A stretch of 64,000 nucleotides of DNA from Chlamydia ibidis 10-1398/6. GTDB taxonomy: Bacteria; Chlamydiota; Chlamydiia; Chlamydiales; Chlamydiaceae. The notes beneath the pieces were generated by a model. That model searched no databases and was not told the DNA's origin. It saw only the letters and a program-made list of their open reading frames with translations. Shown here piece by piece: positions 36,636-45,184 of this stretch. A program made the position numbers and the translations under genes. Every line of letters starts with the position of its first letter. The stretch's first letter is position 1. The DNA lies in NCBI RefSeq assembly GCF_000454725.1, contig NZ_APJW01000001.1, forward strand, positions 186,001 through 250,000, written 5' to 3'.

Positions 36636-37226
36636 TTGCGTTTTTTCCTTGTTTCCTTGTTGTTTTTTCTAGGTGTAAATTGCGAGAACTATGCTTATGG
36701 TGATCATTACGTTTTTCGGGATGATGAAAGTTTCCATGTTGATAAATTTGATTTTTCTGGAAAATTTCCTGAGTTAGAAGTTATGGAAATTCGTGCTGAA
36801 CGAAAAAAACGAGTTCATTTTGATGCCTCAGGAGAGTTCCCCGAATTGGAAACGATTACTTATAAGGGCTCTTTTGGTTATCTAAAAGCTAAAGTAACGG
36901 GAAATTATCCAAAACTATCTTCTATGACAATCGATTGCACTTCCTGCAAGATGGATATCGATTGTCGCGGTATTTGGTCTAGAAGTGCTCATATTTTTAT
37001 CCATAACATCTCTGAACCAATAAACATTATATTGCCCAAAGATGTTGGTGTAGTCGTCCATACCAAGGTATCGACGGGGGGTAAAGTAGCTGTTCAAGGT
37101 GATCTTATTAAGAAAGGAAGGGGTATCTGGGCTAAAACTTACCTTAACTCTTTAGCTAACACTAGTGCTATTGTTCTAACGTTTGAAGTTAATAGTGATG
37201 CAGGGGGGATTATTACTTTATGCTGA
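36636..37226 (+). CDS. Secreted repeat protein with a toastrack-like (DUF4097/LiaF-like) beta architecture
   Basis: 196 aa, starting at a TTG at 36636 with GGGAG 7 nt upstream. Residues 1-21 form a signal peptide (MRFFLVSLLFFLGVNC). It contains four units of about 23 residues: FDFSGKFPELEVMEI (38-52), HFDASGEFPELETITY (61-76), AKVTGNYPKLSSMTI (85-99), and a diverged DCRGIWSRSAHIFI (109-122). The C-terminal part (IILPKDVGVVVHTK ... DAGGIITLC) resembles the end of DUF4097/LiaF-type beta solenoids. It is likely a periplasmic or surface protein. No enzyme motif is seen and the function is unknown. Confidence 0.75.
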   Translation: MRFFLVSLLFFLGVNCENYAYGDHYVFRDDESFHVDKFDFSGKFPELEVMEIRAERKKRVHFDASGEFPELETITYKGSFGYLKAKVTGNYPKLSSMTIDCTSCKMDIDCRGIWSRSAHIFIHNISEPINIILPKDVGVVVHTKVSTGGKVAVQGDLIKKGRGIWAKTYLNSLANTSAIVLTFEVNSDAGGIITLC

Positions 37227-37230
37227 ATCT

Positions 37231-37923
37231 TTAAGCGTTTACGTGTTGTGTTGTTTGGAATAACGCAATAATTTTTTCTGAAAGTTTTATAGGAAAATTA
37301 GAGAGTTCGACGAGATCTTGAAATTTTTTTGCTTGTGCAATAGCACAGATAATTTTTTCTTCTTCCCTTTCTAACTGAATGCCTGATTCGGGTGCATCTT
37401 TAGGACAGAATTTCATCCCTTGATATCGGATTAAATTGGGAGTGGCAATAACTTGTTTGCATGTGGAACACTTCGAAGATAAGTCTAGAATACCTTCATA
37501 TTGTAGAAGTTTGATCAAAAATATTGAGGCAAACATCTGCGGGTTTTTACTTTGGGGAAGCCGGATTAGAAAATTCAACACGAGAGTAAAAAGTATTTTC
37601 GAAGGTTTCTCATGCCATTGAGACATTAAAATCCCTCTTACCATGTTTCCCGCAGCAGATAAAAGTTCATATGATGCTTTAATTTCCGAAAAGGGATTTT
37701 TAACCTCTGCTCGTACTAGAATCCGTATTTTATTAGCACGTTCTTGTAGTTGAAATTCTCCTAGAGATATTGGCTGTAGGCAATCACGAAACTCACAACT
37801 TAGTGTTTGGCCATGTTTAACAAAAAATGATACCAATCCTACTGGAGATAGAATCGTAGCTATTAGATGATCTTTCCCTGACGGACAGATTTTTAATACA
37901 ATTCCTGGAAGATTGGAGAGCAT
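37231..37923 (-). CDS. recO: DNA repair protein RecO
   Basis: 230 aa. The N-terminal OB-fold domain (PGIVLKICPSGKDHLIATIL, SPVGLVSFFVKHG) and a middle helical domain match RecO. The zinc-binding cysteines are C-x2-C (CSTC) plus a later KFCP, a reduced set. With RecR it loads RecA at gaps during recombinational repair. It is 3 nt from the upstream HsdR_N-type gene, so they are co-transcribed, and converges on the secreted repeat gene with 4 nt between stops. Confidence 0.93.
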   Translation of the reverse strand: MLSNLPGIVLKICPSGKDHLIATILSPVGLVSFFVKHGQTLSCEFRDCLQPISLGEFQLQERANKIRILVRAEVKNPFSEIKASYELLSAAGNMVRGILMSQWHEKPSKILFTLVLNFLIRLPQSKNPQMFASIFLIKLLQYEGILDLSSKCSTCKQVIATPNLIRYQGMKFCPKDAPESGIQLEREEEKIICAIAQAKKFQDLVELSNFPIKLSEKIIALFQTTQHVNA

Positions 37924-37926
37924 GGT

Positions 37927-38436
37927 TTAGGTATTTAGTCTTTTGATTTTTAGGTAGTAGGAGATTAGTTGAGAGTATGACGGTAAGCCGGGATAAAAAT
38001 CTAGAGTTTGCGTTTCTGGATTGATAAACCCTGTTTTTTGTTTATTGTAACTAACCACCGAAAGACATGGAGCTCCAATAACGTAATTATAACTTAAAAC
38101 TTGGTTAATGGTTTTCTGATTAATTACTTCAGCTTTACATTCGATTAACCACAAGGGTTTTGGATGTCCAAAATCGTGTTGCTTATTCATGTCATCTATG
38201 TATGTGGTAGGAGTAATTACTAGAACGTCGGGGCGTCGTTTAGGAAGGTACGTGTCTTTACAATTGAGAAGAGGAAGCAAGGTGCGAAGGCCCTTTTCTA
38301 CAATGATGAGATTTTTTGGATATCCGAGTTCGTCAGTCAGAAAAGTTAATAAACCTTGTCGTACACATTCTTCAGGGGTAACATGAAGATTTTTGTAGCG
38401 TATTGGGTCAAAAATTTTAAGTTTAGAATCATTCAC
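37927..38436 (-). CDS. HsdR_N-type nuclease-fold protein (CT469-type)
   Basis: 169 aa. It matches the small HSDR_N_2 family: an early TPEECVRQGLLTFLTDELGY helix and a PD-(D/E)xK-type site RRPDVLVI then LWLIECKAEVI, followed by QVLSYNYVIGAPCLSVVSYN. This is the catalytic-domain fold of type I restriction R subunits, but stand-alone. The key Asp, Glu and Lys are all present. No HsdM or HsdS gene is nearby, so it is not a restriction system. It starts the recO operon (3-nt gap), which hints at a repair or DNA-processing role. Confidence 0.85.
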   Translation of the reverse strand: MNDSKLKIFDPIRYKNLHVTPEECVRQGLLTFLTDELGYPKNLIIVEKGLRTLLPLLNCKDTYLPKRRPDVLVITPTTYIDDMNKQHDFGHPKPLWLIECKAEVINQKTINQVLSYNYVIGAPCLSVVSYNKQKTGFINPETQTLDFYPGLPSYSQLISYYLKIKRLNT

Positions 38437-38522
38437 AATATTATTAATTTTCTAAATCAATAGAGATTATTACATACTTAAAGATAATTTATTATCCCGA
38501 GGAAATCAATAAATAGGAAAGG

Positions 38523-38567
38523 ACTTCCTAAACAATCCTTGATGAAAATGTAGATTGTTTAGGAAGT
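38523..38567. repeat. 15-bp perfect stem-loop near the end of hpf
   Basis: ACTTCCTAAACAATC (38523-38537) is perfectly complementary to GATTGTTTAGGAAGT (38553-38567), with a 15-nt loop. It lies 44 nt downstream of the hpf stop and 86 nt upstream of the CT469-type gene, so it may terminate the hpf transcript. There is no T-run. Its geometry (15-bp stem, 15-nt loop) equals that of the structure after glgC. Confidence 0.6.
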
Positions 38568-38610
38568 AATAAGATTCTATCTCTTTGAAACTGTAGAAAT
38601 AATACAGTTA

Positions 38611-39033
38611 TTATAGAAGATTTTCATAGAAAGCGGGGGGCTTTTGGTCGAACGGGAAGGCTTCTTCCGCTTCTTTCGGTAAACTTACCCCTCGTTTTTT
38701 CTTATCTATTCGTGTTTTTTGGCGTTTGTTGATCATATTTCGAATTTTCTTAAATGATGAAATTACTGCCGTGTAAGGGTTTTCGTGTATCGTTTTAGCT
38801 TGAAATGTATCTTTGCCTATAACCACCACAACATGAGTTTCTATACTATGCTTGTTTTTTTGAGGTGTAAAAACTACGTGTATCGCGTCTGACACAGGTA
38901 GCTGATTACTCTTATTAAAAATTAGTTTTTTTAGGGGTTGAGAAATTTGAAAAGATTTGCCAGTAATTTCAACAGGACCTTGGCAAAACTTGTTTCGTTT
39001 TGTTTGTTTATGCGGACGACAAGAACGTTGCAT
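38611..39033 (-). CDS. hpf: Ribosome hibernation-promoting factor, short form
   Basis: 140 aa from the ATG at 39033, which has a strong AGGAG 6 nt upstream; a longer frame starting at 39165 would add 44 poorly conserved residues. The pattern is that of HPF/YfiA: VEITGKSFQISQPLKKLIF, SDAIHVVFTPQKNKHSIETH, then ENPYTAVISSFKKIRNMINK. It binds the decoding centre of idle ribosomes and stabilises them, which would suit the non-replicating elementary body. The protein ends with a short charged and acidic tail, not the long dimerisation domain. The family call is by pattern recognition. Confidence 0.78.
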   Translation of the reverse strand: MQRSCRPHKQTKRNKFCQGPVEITGKSFQISQPLKKLIFNKSNQLPVSDAIHVVFTPQKNKHSIETHVVVVIGKDTFQAKTIHENPYTAVISSFKKIRNMINKRQKTRIDKKKRGVSLPKEAEEAFPFDQKPPAFYENLL

Positions 39034-39160
39034 AAAATCTCCTTGAATCTGTTCTAATAGTATAGAGGAGATCGGAGGAGTGGGAAAAATATACGAAGAA
39101 AAAGAACCTTCTCCTATATATGACATTATAAGGAAAGTCCTTAATACTAAAAAGCTTTGA

Positions 39161-39234
39161 CGCACCGAAGAGGGCTCGAACCTCTAACCACCTGGTCCGA
39201 AGCCAGGTACTCTATCCAATTGAGCTATCGGTGC
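39161..39234 (-). tRNA. tRNA-Arg (anticodon TCG)
   Basis: 74-nt tRNA on the minus strand. The acceptor stem pairs GCACCGA with TCGGTGC; the D arm is GCTCAATTGGATAGAGT; the anticodon stem-loop is CCTGG-CTTCGGA-CCAGG, so the anticodon is TCG, reading CGA and related codons. The T loop is GGTTCGAGCCC, and the discriminator is G. CCA is not encoded. Confidence 0.97.
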
Positions 39235-39343
39235 TTATAGAAGCAAAAAGCCTTGTCTTGAATCAAGAAAAGGGGTCAGCTTAACAAAAGTTGTCCCGAA
39301 ACTCAAGAAAAACTCCTATTTCTTTAGTGTGTAGATTTCTTGA

Positions 39344-40501
39344 TCATAGGGAAAGCATACTTTCAGTAAGGTATGTCGGTGCTTCTAAAATCACAGCTCT
39401 TTCTAAGATATTCGATAATTCTCGAATATTCCCGGGCCAGGAGTAGTCAATCAGAGCATCCTGTGCATCTTTTGATAAAACTTTCTTTGTTTTGTTGTTC
39501 AAGCGACAAAATTTATCAAGAAAGTATTGGGCTAAAGGTAAAATGTCATCTTTTCGTTCTCTCAAGGGGGGCAGGTGCAGAGGGATAACATTAAGACGGT
39601 AATATAGGTCTTGCCGAAAACTTTTTTCCTCTATCGCTTCTTTGAGATCTCTATTCGATGTTGCAAGAATACGGACATCTACAGATATTGTCGTTGTGCC
39701 TCCCAAATGTTCGAATTCTCGTTCTTGTATAGCTCTTAATAGCTTGGCTTGTAGATTGATAGGAACTTCTGTTATCTCATCTAATAAAAGAGTGCCTTTA
39801 TGGGCTAATTCAAAACGTCCGGATTTTTTTGTGGTGGCTCCGGTGAATGCCCCCTTTTCATGACCAAAGAATTCTGATTCGAGTAAGGTATCTGGAATAG
39901 CTGCGCAATTAACTTTTATGTAAGGGTAGCCTGATCTAGGTGAATTTCTGTGGATAAAGAACGAAAGGACCTCTTTCCCGCATCCCGATTCGCCATGTAT
40001 AAAGATGTTGGCAGAGCTATTAGCAGCTTTCTTGGCTTTCTCTAATATTTGTTTCATAGCTACACTTTCTGCAATTAGTGGGTGGGCATCCGAAGAAATC
40101 TGTGATTTTAACAGTAAATTTTCGTTAACAAGAGATCTAATTTCCTTGGCTTTAGAGATAAAGGCAAATAAAGCCTCTGCTGAAAACGGTTTTGTTAAGT
40201 AGTTAAAAGCTCCATGGTGCATAGCTTTTACTGCATTTTCAATTGTTCCGTATGCCGTAATTACAAGCACGGGGGGATGGTTGGGATGATTTTTTGCTGC
40301 AGCAATAATATCGAACGCAGAACCATCAGGCATATTCATATCAGAAATAATTAAATCAAAATTTTCTTTACGTATCTTCTGTATGCCTTGATGTACATTA
40401 TCCGCTGTTATTGGGGTATAGCTCCGAGATATGAGTAGATCGGAAAGAAAATCTCGAAGAAGGGGTTCATCGTCGACTATGAGAATTTTTTCTATCACCA
40501 T
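39344..40501 (-). CDS. ctcC: NtrC-type response regulator CtcC (AtoC) without a DNA-binding domain
   Basis: 385 aa. The receiver domain has the phospho-acceptor D54 in LIISDMNMPDG and early acidic residues (VDDEP). The AAA+ sigma-54 activator domain has Walker A GESGCGKEVL and the GAFTGATTK loop that contacts sigma-54, plus a GTLLLDEITEVP Walker B. The protein stops after NIRELSNILERAVILEA..., so the usual C-terminal Fis-type helix-turn-helix is missing. This is a known feature of chlamydial CtcC, which may activate RNA polymerase from solution. It pairs with the CtcB kinase, whose gene lies 3.2 kb away here. Confidence 0.95.
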   Translation of the reverse strand: MVIEKILIVDDEPLLRDFLSDLLISRSYTPITADNVHQGIQKIRKENFDLIISDMNMPDGSAFDIIAAAKNHPNHPPVLVITAYGTIENAVKAMHHGAFNYLTKPFSAEALFAFISKAKEIRSLVNENLLLKSQISSDAHPLIAESVAMKQILEKAKKAANSSANIFIHGESGCGKEVLSFFIHRNSPRSGYPYIKVNCAAIPDTLLESEFFGHEKGAFTGATTKKSGRFELAHKGTLLLDEITEVPINLQAKLLRAIQEREFEHLGGTTTISVDVRILATSNRDLKEAIEEKSFRQDLYYRLNVIPLHLPPLRERKDDILPLAQYFLDKFCRLNNKTKKVLSKDAQDALIDYSWPGNIRELSNILERAVILEAPTYLTESMLSL

Positions 40502-40624
40502 GTGTTTGTTAAGGAATGTTGATTAAATATTTTTTTTATTTCTACTATTTAAAAGAAATCAATGTAAAGAAATAATCAATAATTCTGTTTTTCTTTTATT
40601 TAAAAAATAAAAAACCTTTTTGTG

Positions 40625-40652
40625 TTGATCTATAGTTCTTTTTGATTGTAAA
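40625..40652 (+). promoter_or_regulatory. Possible promoter of the large Inc-like gene
   Basis: TTGATC at 40625-40630 and TGTAAA at 40647-40652 are 16 nt apart, roughly 30 nt before the proposed start at 40684. The -10 is weak, so confidence is low. It lies in a very A+T-rich divergent gap with ctcC. Confidence 0.3.
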
Positions 40653-40683
40653 ATTCTTATGCTTAATTTTTTTAGGGCTATTT

Positions 40684-43600
40684 ATGGCTACAGATCACAC
40701 AAACCAGAATTTGGTATCGTCTAATACACATGCGCATCCCTTGTTACGCAATGACGGAATGCCTATTTTTTCTCCTTTGACAGCTGAAGACAGGGGCTAT
40801 GTGTTATCAGAGCATAAGAATCATATCTTGACAGCCACTAAGATTGGGATGTTTTGCCTTTCTTTAGGATCTGTGTGTGGTGGAGCTTTGGTTCTCGCTC
40901 TTCTTCCTCACATATCTTGTGGAATAGGCATAGCATTTATAGCCCTGGGTTTAGTCCTCCTAGTGCTAAGTCTTCTAGCATTTCTATCTAGCCCTACTGT
41001 CCGTCCCCATCCGATTAAAATCCCTATGTTGCGGCAGATGCAAGACGAGTTTTACAGAGTTGCTGATGTCGTTGATGCTAGGAATTTGTTAACGCATGGT
41101 TTTGAAGACAGTGAAGATCCCAGAGCAGCTTTAGAGAAAAGAGTCGAACTTCTACTGCGATTGGATAAAGATTTAAGGTCTAAAGAAGATGGATTATACG
41201 CGCTTTTAGCTAACCAAAAAGACACGGATTTAGTTTCAGTATCTGAGTTGACTAGTTTTCGGGATATGCAACTACAGATATCTGAACAGCTAGACCTTCT
41301 GTATAGATGTTATGGTAAATATGTGACCGGTGATTACTCTTCTGAAAATCCTAGTGAAGAGGAGAAATTAATTTCTCTATCTAGAGAGAAAGAAATGAAT
41401 CAACGTCTTCTTCAAGACGTACTTTTAGAAAAAAATAAGTGTTATGATGTTGTTGAATCTCTAAAGATCGCTTTATGTAATATTGAAGATAGAATCCTGG
41501 GTGTAACAGACGAAGATATCTCCTCAGCACCTATAGATGAGTTTCATGATATCTTGTCTGTAAGAAATGACCGTTTATCTAAGTTAGGAGAGGCGTTCAA
41601 AGAATTAGCTAGACTATGTATTATTGAGGATCAGTTACGTACCCGACGCTCGGAAATTGAAAGCGAGATACAAATATGTGTAGATCCTTTGTTATCCATG
41701 CCTATTCTTTTGCGTGATTTTAAGAGCAAGTATTTAGAATCTTCTACTCAAGCCCGTTGTTTACGGGATATGTTGCGCAGCGCAGAGATGAAAGTTAAAG
41801 AGAAGGAATGTGAGATCGAGGACTTGTTATCAAAAGTACAGAGACAACAAGAATCGACTCAAGCAATTTTGTCTAGACAAATGGCTTCAGATCCGGTGGA
41901 CAGCTGTCTTAATGATCTTATAGAGAAGAGTGAGACTATAAAAGATCTTAATGAACAATTGGAGATATTCAGAGGCCTACTCGCAGAGTCTAGAAAGGTG
42001 AACGAAGATCTGAATAAGTTAAGGGCTGATCATGCTAGAAATGTGGAAGAGTTAGCTGGCATGACCGTACAGGAGCAGGTACTTCATAGTAAAATTTCTG
42101 CTCTGGAAGACCAATTGGACGTGCGTATTAAGGCAGAAAAAGAACTTCGACAGACCTTAGGTGAGTTACAAAGTTTAGTATTAGAGTATTCGTCGCAAGA
42201 TCAGACTTCTCAAGAAGTTCTTCTACTACAGAAAGAGCTTCGAACTCTTTATGATCGTTTGCGGGAATCTGATGAGGAACGACAGGATTATCTGGAAGAG
42301 CTATGCTCTTATAGATTAAATGTGCAGGACCTTAAATCTAAGATGCACGTAATGCGAGAAGATCTTCGAATCAAAGAAGAAGAGGTGGCTGCTCATAGAG
42401 AAGAAATTTTGCAACTTCAGAATCAGTTAGATAGATATGAAGAATTAGAGCAAAAATCTGCGGAGTCCGGAGATACTTCTGCTAAGTTGGATAGCGACTT
42501 CCAACTGGTGCAACGTGAGATTAAACGACTTGAAGGAATAAACGCTCAGCTTTCATCGCGTACTCAAGAGCTTATTCAAGAAAATACTCAGGTTGTTGAT
42601 ATCCTCAGGAGAAGCGAGGGTGAGAAGAATAAACTTATAGAAGATATTCGTTCTCTGCGTCGTAGCTATGCCGATGAGATAGCTAAATTACAGAAAGAAA
42701 AATCTGATATGGAAGAACTCTTAGAACAACGTCATCTTAAACATCTAGAGTCTCAGGTATTGTTAAGTTCACGATCTATGCAATTAGAAAAATTATTGGC
42801 GGAGTCTAAGCAAGCTTTAGGAGAATCACAAGAAGGTGCTCTGTATATGCTTGCACAGCAAAATATTCTACTGTCTCAACATATTAAACAAAAAAGAAAG
42901 CTAGACATACAGAGTATGAGTTTCAGAGAAAAATTATCTTTCACTTCTCCGAGATTCTTTGGAGATTTAGGCGGCGAGTTATCATGTGCTTGGTCACGTC
43001 CTGGTATTTCTCTTGAACACGAATTGCCAGAATCTTCTTCTATAGAAGAGAAAAAAGCTGTTGTTATGACACGTTGTGAACGAGAATGGTTATTTGCCCT
43101 ACTTGGTGCATTTACAAATCAAGAACTAGAAACGGTCGTGCGGGAGGCAAATGCATTAGCAAGATCAACACCTGAGGGCACTGTTGAAGCGCATGTTCTC
43201 TTTGACACTTTATCATCCAAATTTACACATCTTATTGATGCTCAAAACTTGCTTGAAGATTGGTTGACCAATTGTTATTCCTATATCACAAATCTAGATA
43301 TTTTCAGATGTAGAGAACGTTGGACTGGCTTTTTGTTTACTTCCCTGTTATCGATGCATAAAGGTGATGGAGGTAGGTTGGCTGGACTTTCTTTAGTGGA
43401 AAATCGGTATTTAGATTGCATTTCTTGCTTTAACGGAAATCTGCCTTTGGTGCTTTCCAGTATAGGTCGTTCTGAAGAGGGCACCTCTCCAGCATGTGCG
43501 AATCCTTTAGGAGATTTGAATTTTGAGTCCTGTGGTAACATTAGTTGGTCAGTTTTGATTAGTACTGTTTCCGAGCTTCTTGCTTTCCGAGAAAAAAGTG

Positions 43601-43728
43601 GAACCCAGTTTATTCTTAACGCGGATCATATTCGTAATTGTATTCTCCACACCGTGCCAAGATATTTAGAAATGCTTAAGAAAGAACGTACCTCAGAAGC
43701 AAAATGGATTTTCCCACAAGATATCTAG
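40684..43728 (+). CDS. Large Inc-like protein with bilobed hydrophobic domain and long coiled coil
   Basis: 1014 aa from the ATG at 40684, with AGGG 8 nt upstream; a TTG at 40642 is an alternative. A hydrophilic N-terminus of about 50 residues precedes two membrane spans (about 52-74 and 78-102) separated by a short turn, the hallmark of inclusion membrane proteins. Residues 210-730 are a long heptad-rich coiled coil; residues 780-1014 form a separate globular-looking domain. The position beside the two-component genes resembles that of C. pneumoniae Cpn0585, an Inc reported to bind Rab GTPases; this is inferred from position. It may hold host proteins at the inclusion surface. Confidence 0.82.
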   Translation: MATDHTNQNLVSSNTHAHPLLRNDGMPIFSPLTAEDRGYVLSEHKNHILTATKIGMFCLSLGSVCGGALVLALLPHISCGIGIAFIALGLVLLVLSLLAFLSSPTVRPHPIKIPMLRQMQDEFYRVADVVDARNLLTHGFEDSEDPRAALEKRVELLLRLDKDLRSKEDGLYALLANQKDTDLVSVSELTSFRDMQLQISEQLDLLYRCYGKYVTGDYSSENPSEEEKLISLSREKEMNQRLLQDVLLEKNKCYDVVESLKIALCNIEDRILGVTDEDISSAPIDEFHDILSVRNDRLSKLGEAFKELARLCIIEDQLRTRRSEIESEIQICVDPLLSMPILLRDFKSKYLESSTQARCLRDMLRSAEMKVKEKECEIEDLLSKVQRQQESTQAILSRQMASDPVDSCLNDLIEKSETIKDLNEQLEIFRGLLAESRKVNEDLNKLRADHARNVEELAGMTVQEQVLHSKISALEDQLDVRIKAEKELRQTLGELQSLVLEYSSQDQTSQEVLLLQKELRTLYDRLRESDEERQDYLEELCSYRLNVQDLKSKMHVMREDLRIKEEEVAAHREEILQLQNQLDRYEELEQKSAESGDTSAKLDSDFQLVQREIKRLEGINAQLSSRTQELIQENTQVVDILRRSEGEKNKLIEDIRSLRRSYADEIAKLQKEKSDMEELLEQRHLKHLESQVLLSSRSMQLEKLLAESKQALGESQEGALYMLAQQNILLSQHIKQKRKLDIQSMSFREKLSFTSPRFFGDLGGELSCAWSRPGISLEHELPESSSIEEKKAVVMTRCEREWLFALLGAFTNQELETVVREANALARSTPEGTVEAHVLFDTLSSKFTHLIDAQNLLEDWLTNCYSYITNLDIFRCRERWTGFLFTSLLSMHKGDGGRLAGLSLVENRYLDCISCFNGNLPLVLSSIGRSEEGTSPACANPLGDLNFESCGNISWSVLISTVSELLAFREKSGTQFILNADHIRNCILHTVPRYLEMLKKERTSEAKWIFPQDI

Positions 43729-44786
43729 TTCGTAGGCAATTTTAGTGTGAAAACAACGTTCTGGTTAATATTCTCGACGTGAATGTCGCCTCCATGGAGG
43801 CGCATAATCTTTTGTGCTTCAGCTAGACCTAATCCATTACCCCGGGTTTTCGTAGTGAAGAAAGGGGTAAATAATTTATTCATGACCTCTGTAGGTAATT
43901 CTCCTGGATTGCTAACAGATATGTCTCCACCTGGGTGTAGAGTCAAAACTATAGGAAGGTGTGTAGCTTCGGAAGCATTTTTCACCAAATTCCAAACTAC
44001 GCTTTTCATACGATCTGTATCTATAGACCGTTCTATAGAAGCGGATGTTCTTCGTTCAAATTGGCAAAGAGGAAAGGTAATAGAAAGTAATGGAATTAAT
44101 GAAGAGAAGAATGCTTGTAGATCTATAGTTTTTAAGTGTAATGGTTGAGATTTTGTAAACTCTAGCATAGAAGAAACTAGAGAGTTCAGAGATCGTGTGC
44201 CATCTATGATAGAGGATAGCATTCTCTGGTGCCTAGGTGATGGAAGTTCTTCTTTTAAAAGAGAAGCAAAACCTGCAATCCCAGTTAGTGGGTTTCGGAT
44301 TTCGTGAGCTAACGTTGCTGTCATTTTCCCTAATTCTGATATGCTACGATATTTTTCTATGGCGTGTTCTAATTGTCTGTACTCAGATCGATCGCGAATA
44401 AGAATGAATAAGTAATTATTCATATCATTTTTTCTTACAAAGATTTCTACATCCCGGTCATTATCATTTTTTGATAATGTCAGCCTTAACGTTTTAGGTT
44501 TAGGTGTAGTGGTTAGATATTCTTTTAATGAGAATCCAAAGAAATTATCCGGGAAAAATTGATCAAAAGGTTTGTGAAGGATTTCCAAATTTCCAGGAAT
44601 GCCGAGAATATCTTTAGCTTGGGAATTACAAATAAGAATAGTCCCCTGTTCTGATAGGAGAATAATTCCATCAGGGATAGATGTTAAGATGGTGTTAGCT
44701 TCTTTATAGGATTGAGTAACACGAGCTTTAATTTCTAACAGTTCGTGCGTTGCAGAACAGGAGTTACATATATTGTTTCTGTTCAT
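43725..44786 (-). CDS. ctcB: Soluble sensor histidine kinase CtcB (AtoS)
   Basis: 353 aa without membrane spans, so it senses an internal signal. A PAS domain covers residues 35-140 (SIPDGIILLSEQGTILICNS). The HisKA phospho-acceptor is LAHEIRNPLTG (H161), followed by an ATPase domain with the N box (VWNLVKNASEAT) and G boxes (GNGLGLAEAQKIMRLHGG). It should phosphorylate CtcC. The stop overlaps the stop of the Inc-like gene by 3 nt (convergent), and its start overlaps the small helical gene by 23 nt, which suggests translational coupling with it. Confidence 0.95.
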   Translation of the reverse strand: MNRNNICNSCSATHELLEIKARVTQSYKEANTILTSIPDGIILLSEQGTILICNSQAKDILGIPGNLEILHKPFDQFFPDNFFGFSLKEYLTTTPKPKTLRLTLSKNDNDRDVEIFVRKNDMNNYLFILIRDRSEYRQLEHAIEKYRSISELGKMTATLAHEIRNPLTGIAGFASLLKEELPSPRHQRMLSSIIDGTRSLNSLVSSMLEFTKSQPLHLKTIDLQAFFSSLIPLLSITFPLCQFERRTSASIERSIDTDRMKSVVWNLVKNASEATHLPIVLTLHPGGDISVSNPGELPTEVMNKLFTPFFTTKTRGNGLGLAEAQKIMRLHGGDIHVENINQNVVFTLKLPTN

Positions 44787-45093
44787 AGATCCCTAATTCT
44801 TTTTTTCTTAACATATAGTTTTTTTTATCAGCAGAAAGAATCTGTAAAATAACTTTGCGAATGTCCTCCAATTCATTTTGAATATCTTGTGGCAATATTG
44901 GGGTGAAGGAATGCCAAAATTCTTTGATTTGGTGGTCTATTTTTTCTATACAAGATAACAGGGTTTTTTTCTGCTGCAATACATCCGCTAATTGATCAGA
45001 AGACAGAGAGAACTCTGTTTCTGTAAGATCAAGAATGGCTAGGAAGAAGCCTTTCTTCTTTTTCAAAAGGAGCATTAGGGATCGTTCTTTCAT
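44764..45093 (-). CDS. Small helical protein upstream of ctcB (CT466-type)
   Basis: 109 aa, almost entirely helical with heptad-like spacing (VLQQKKTLLSCIEKIDHQIKE) and no membrane span. It overlaps the start of ctcB by 23 nt, so both are made from one message, with this gene first. The length and pattern are compatible with small FlgN-like or export-chaperone proteins, but I cannot show that, so it stays unassigned. The start codon at 45093 has no ribosome site; a second ATG at residue 7 is also possible. It lies about 92 nt after tRNA-Leu. Confidence 0.72.
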   Translation of the reverse strand: MKERSLMLLLKKKKGFFLAILDLTETEFSLSSDQLADVLQQKKTLLSCIEKIDHQIKEFWHSFTPILPQDIQNELEDIRKVILQILSADKKNYMLRKKELGIYEQKQYM

Positions 45094-45184
45094 GGAGGCG
45101 AACTAAAAAATCTAGATAGAAGTCTGCCCTAAAGAAAGCGTGGAAAAGATTTATTAGCAACCTGAAAAATGAAGAGAAGATTAA

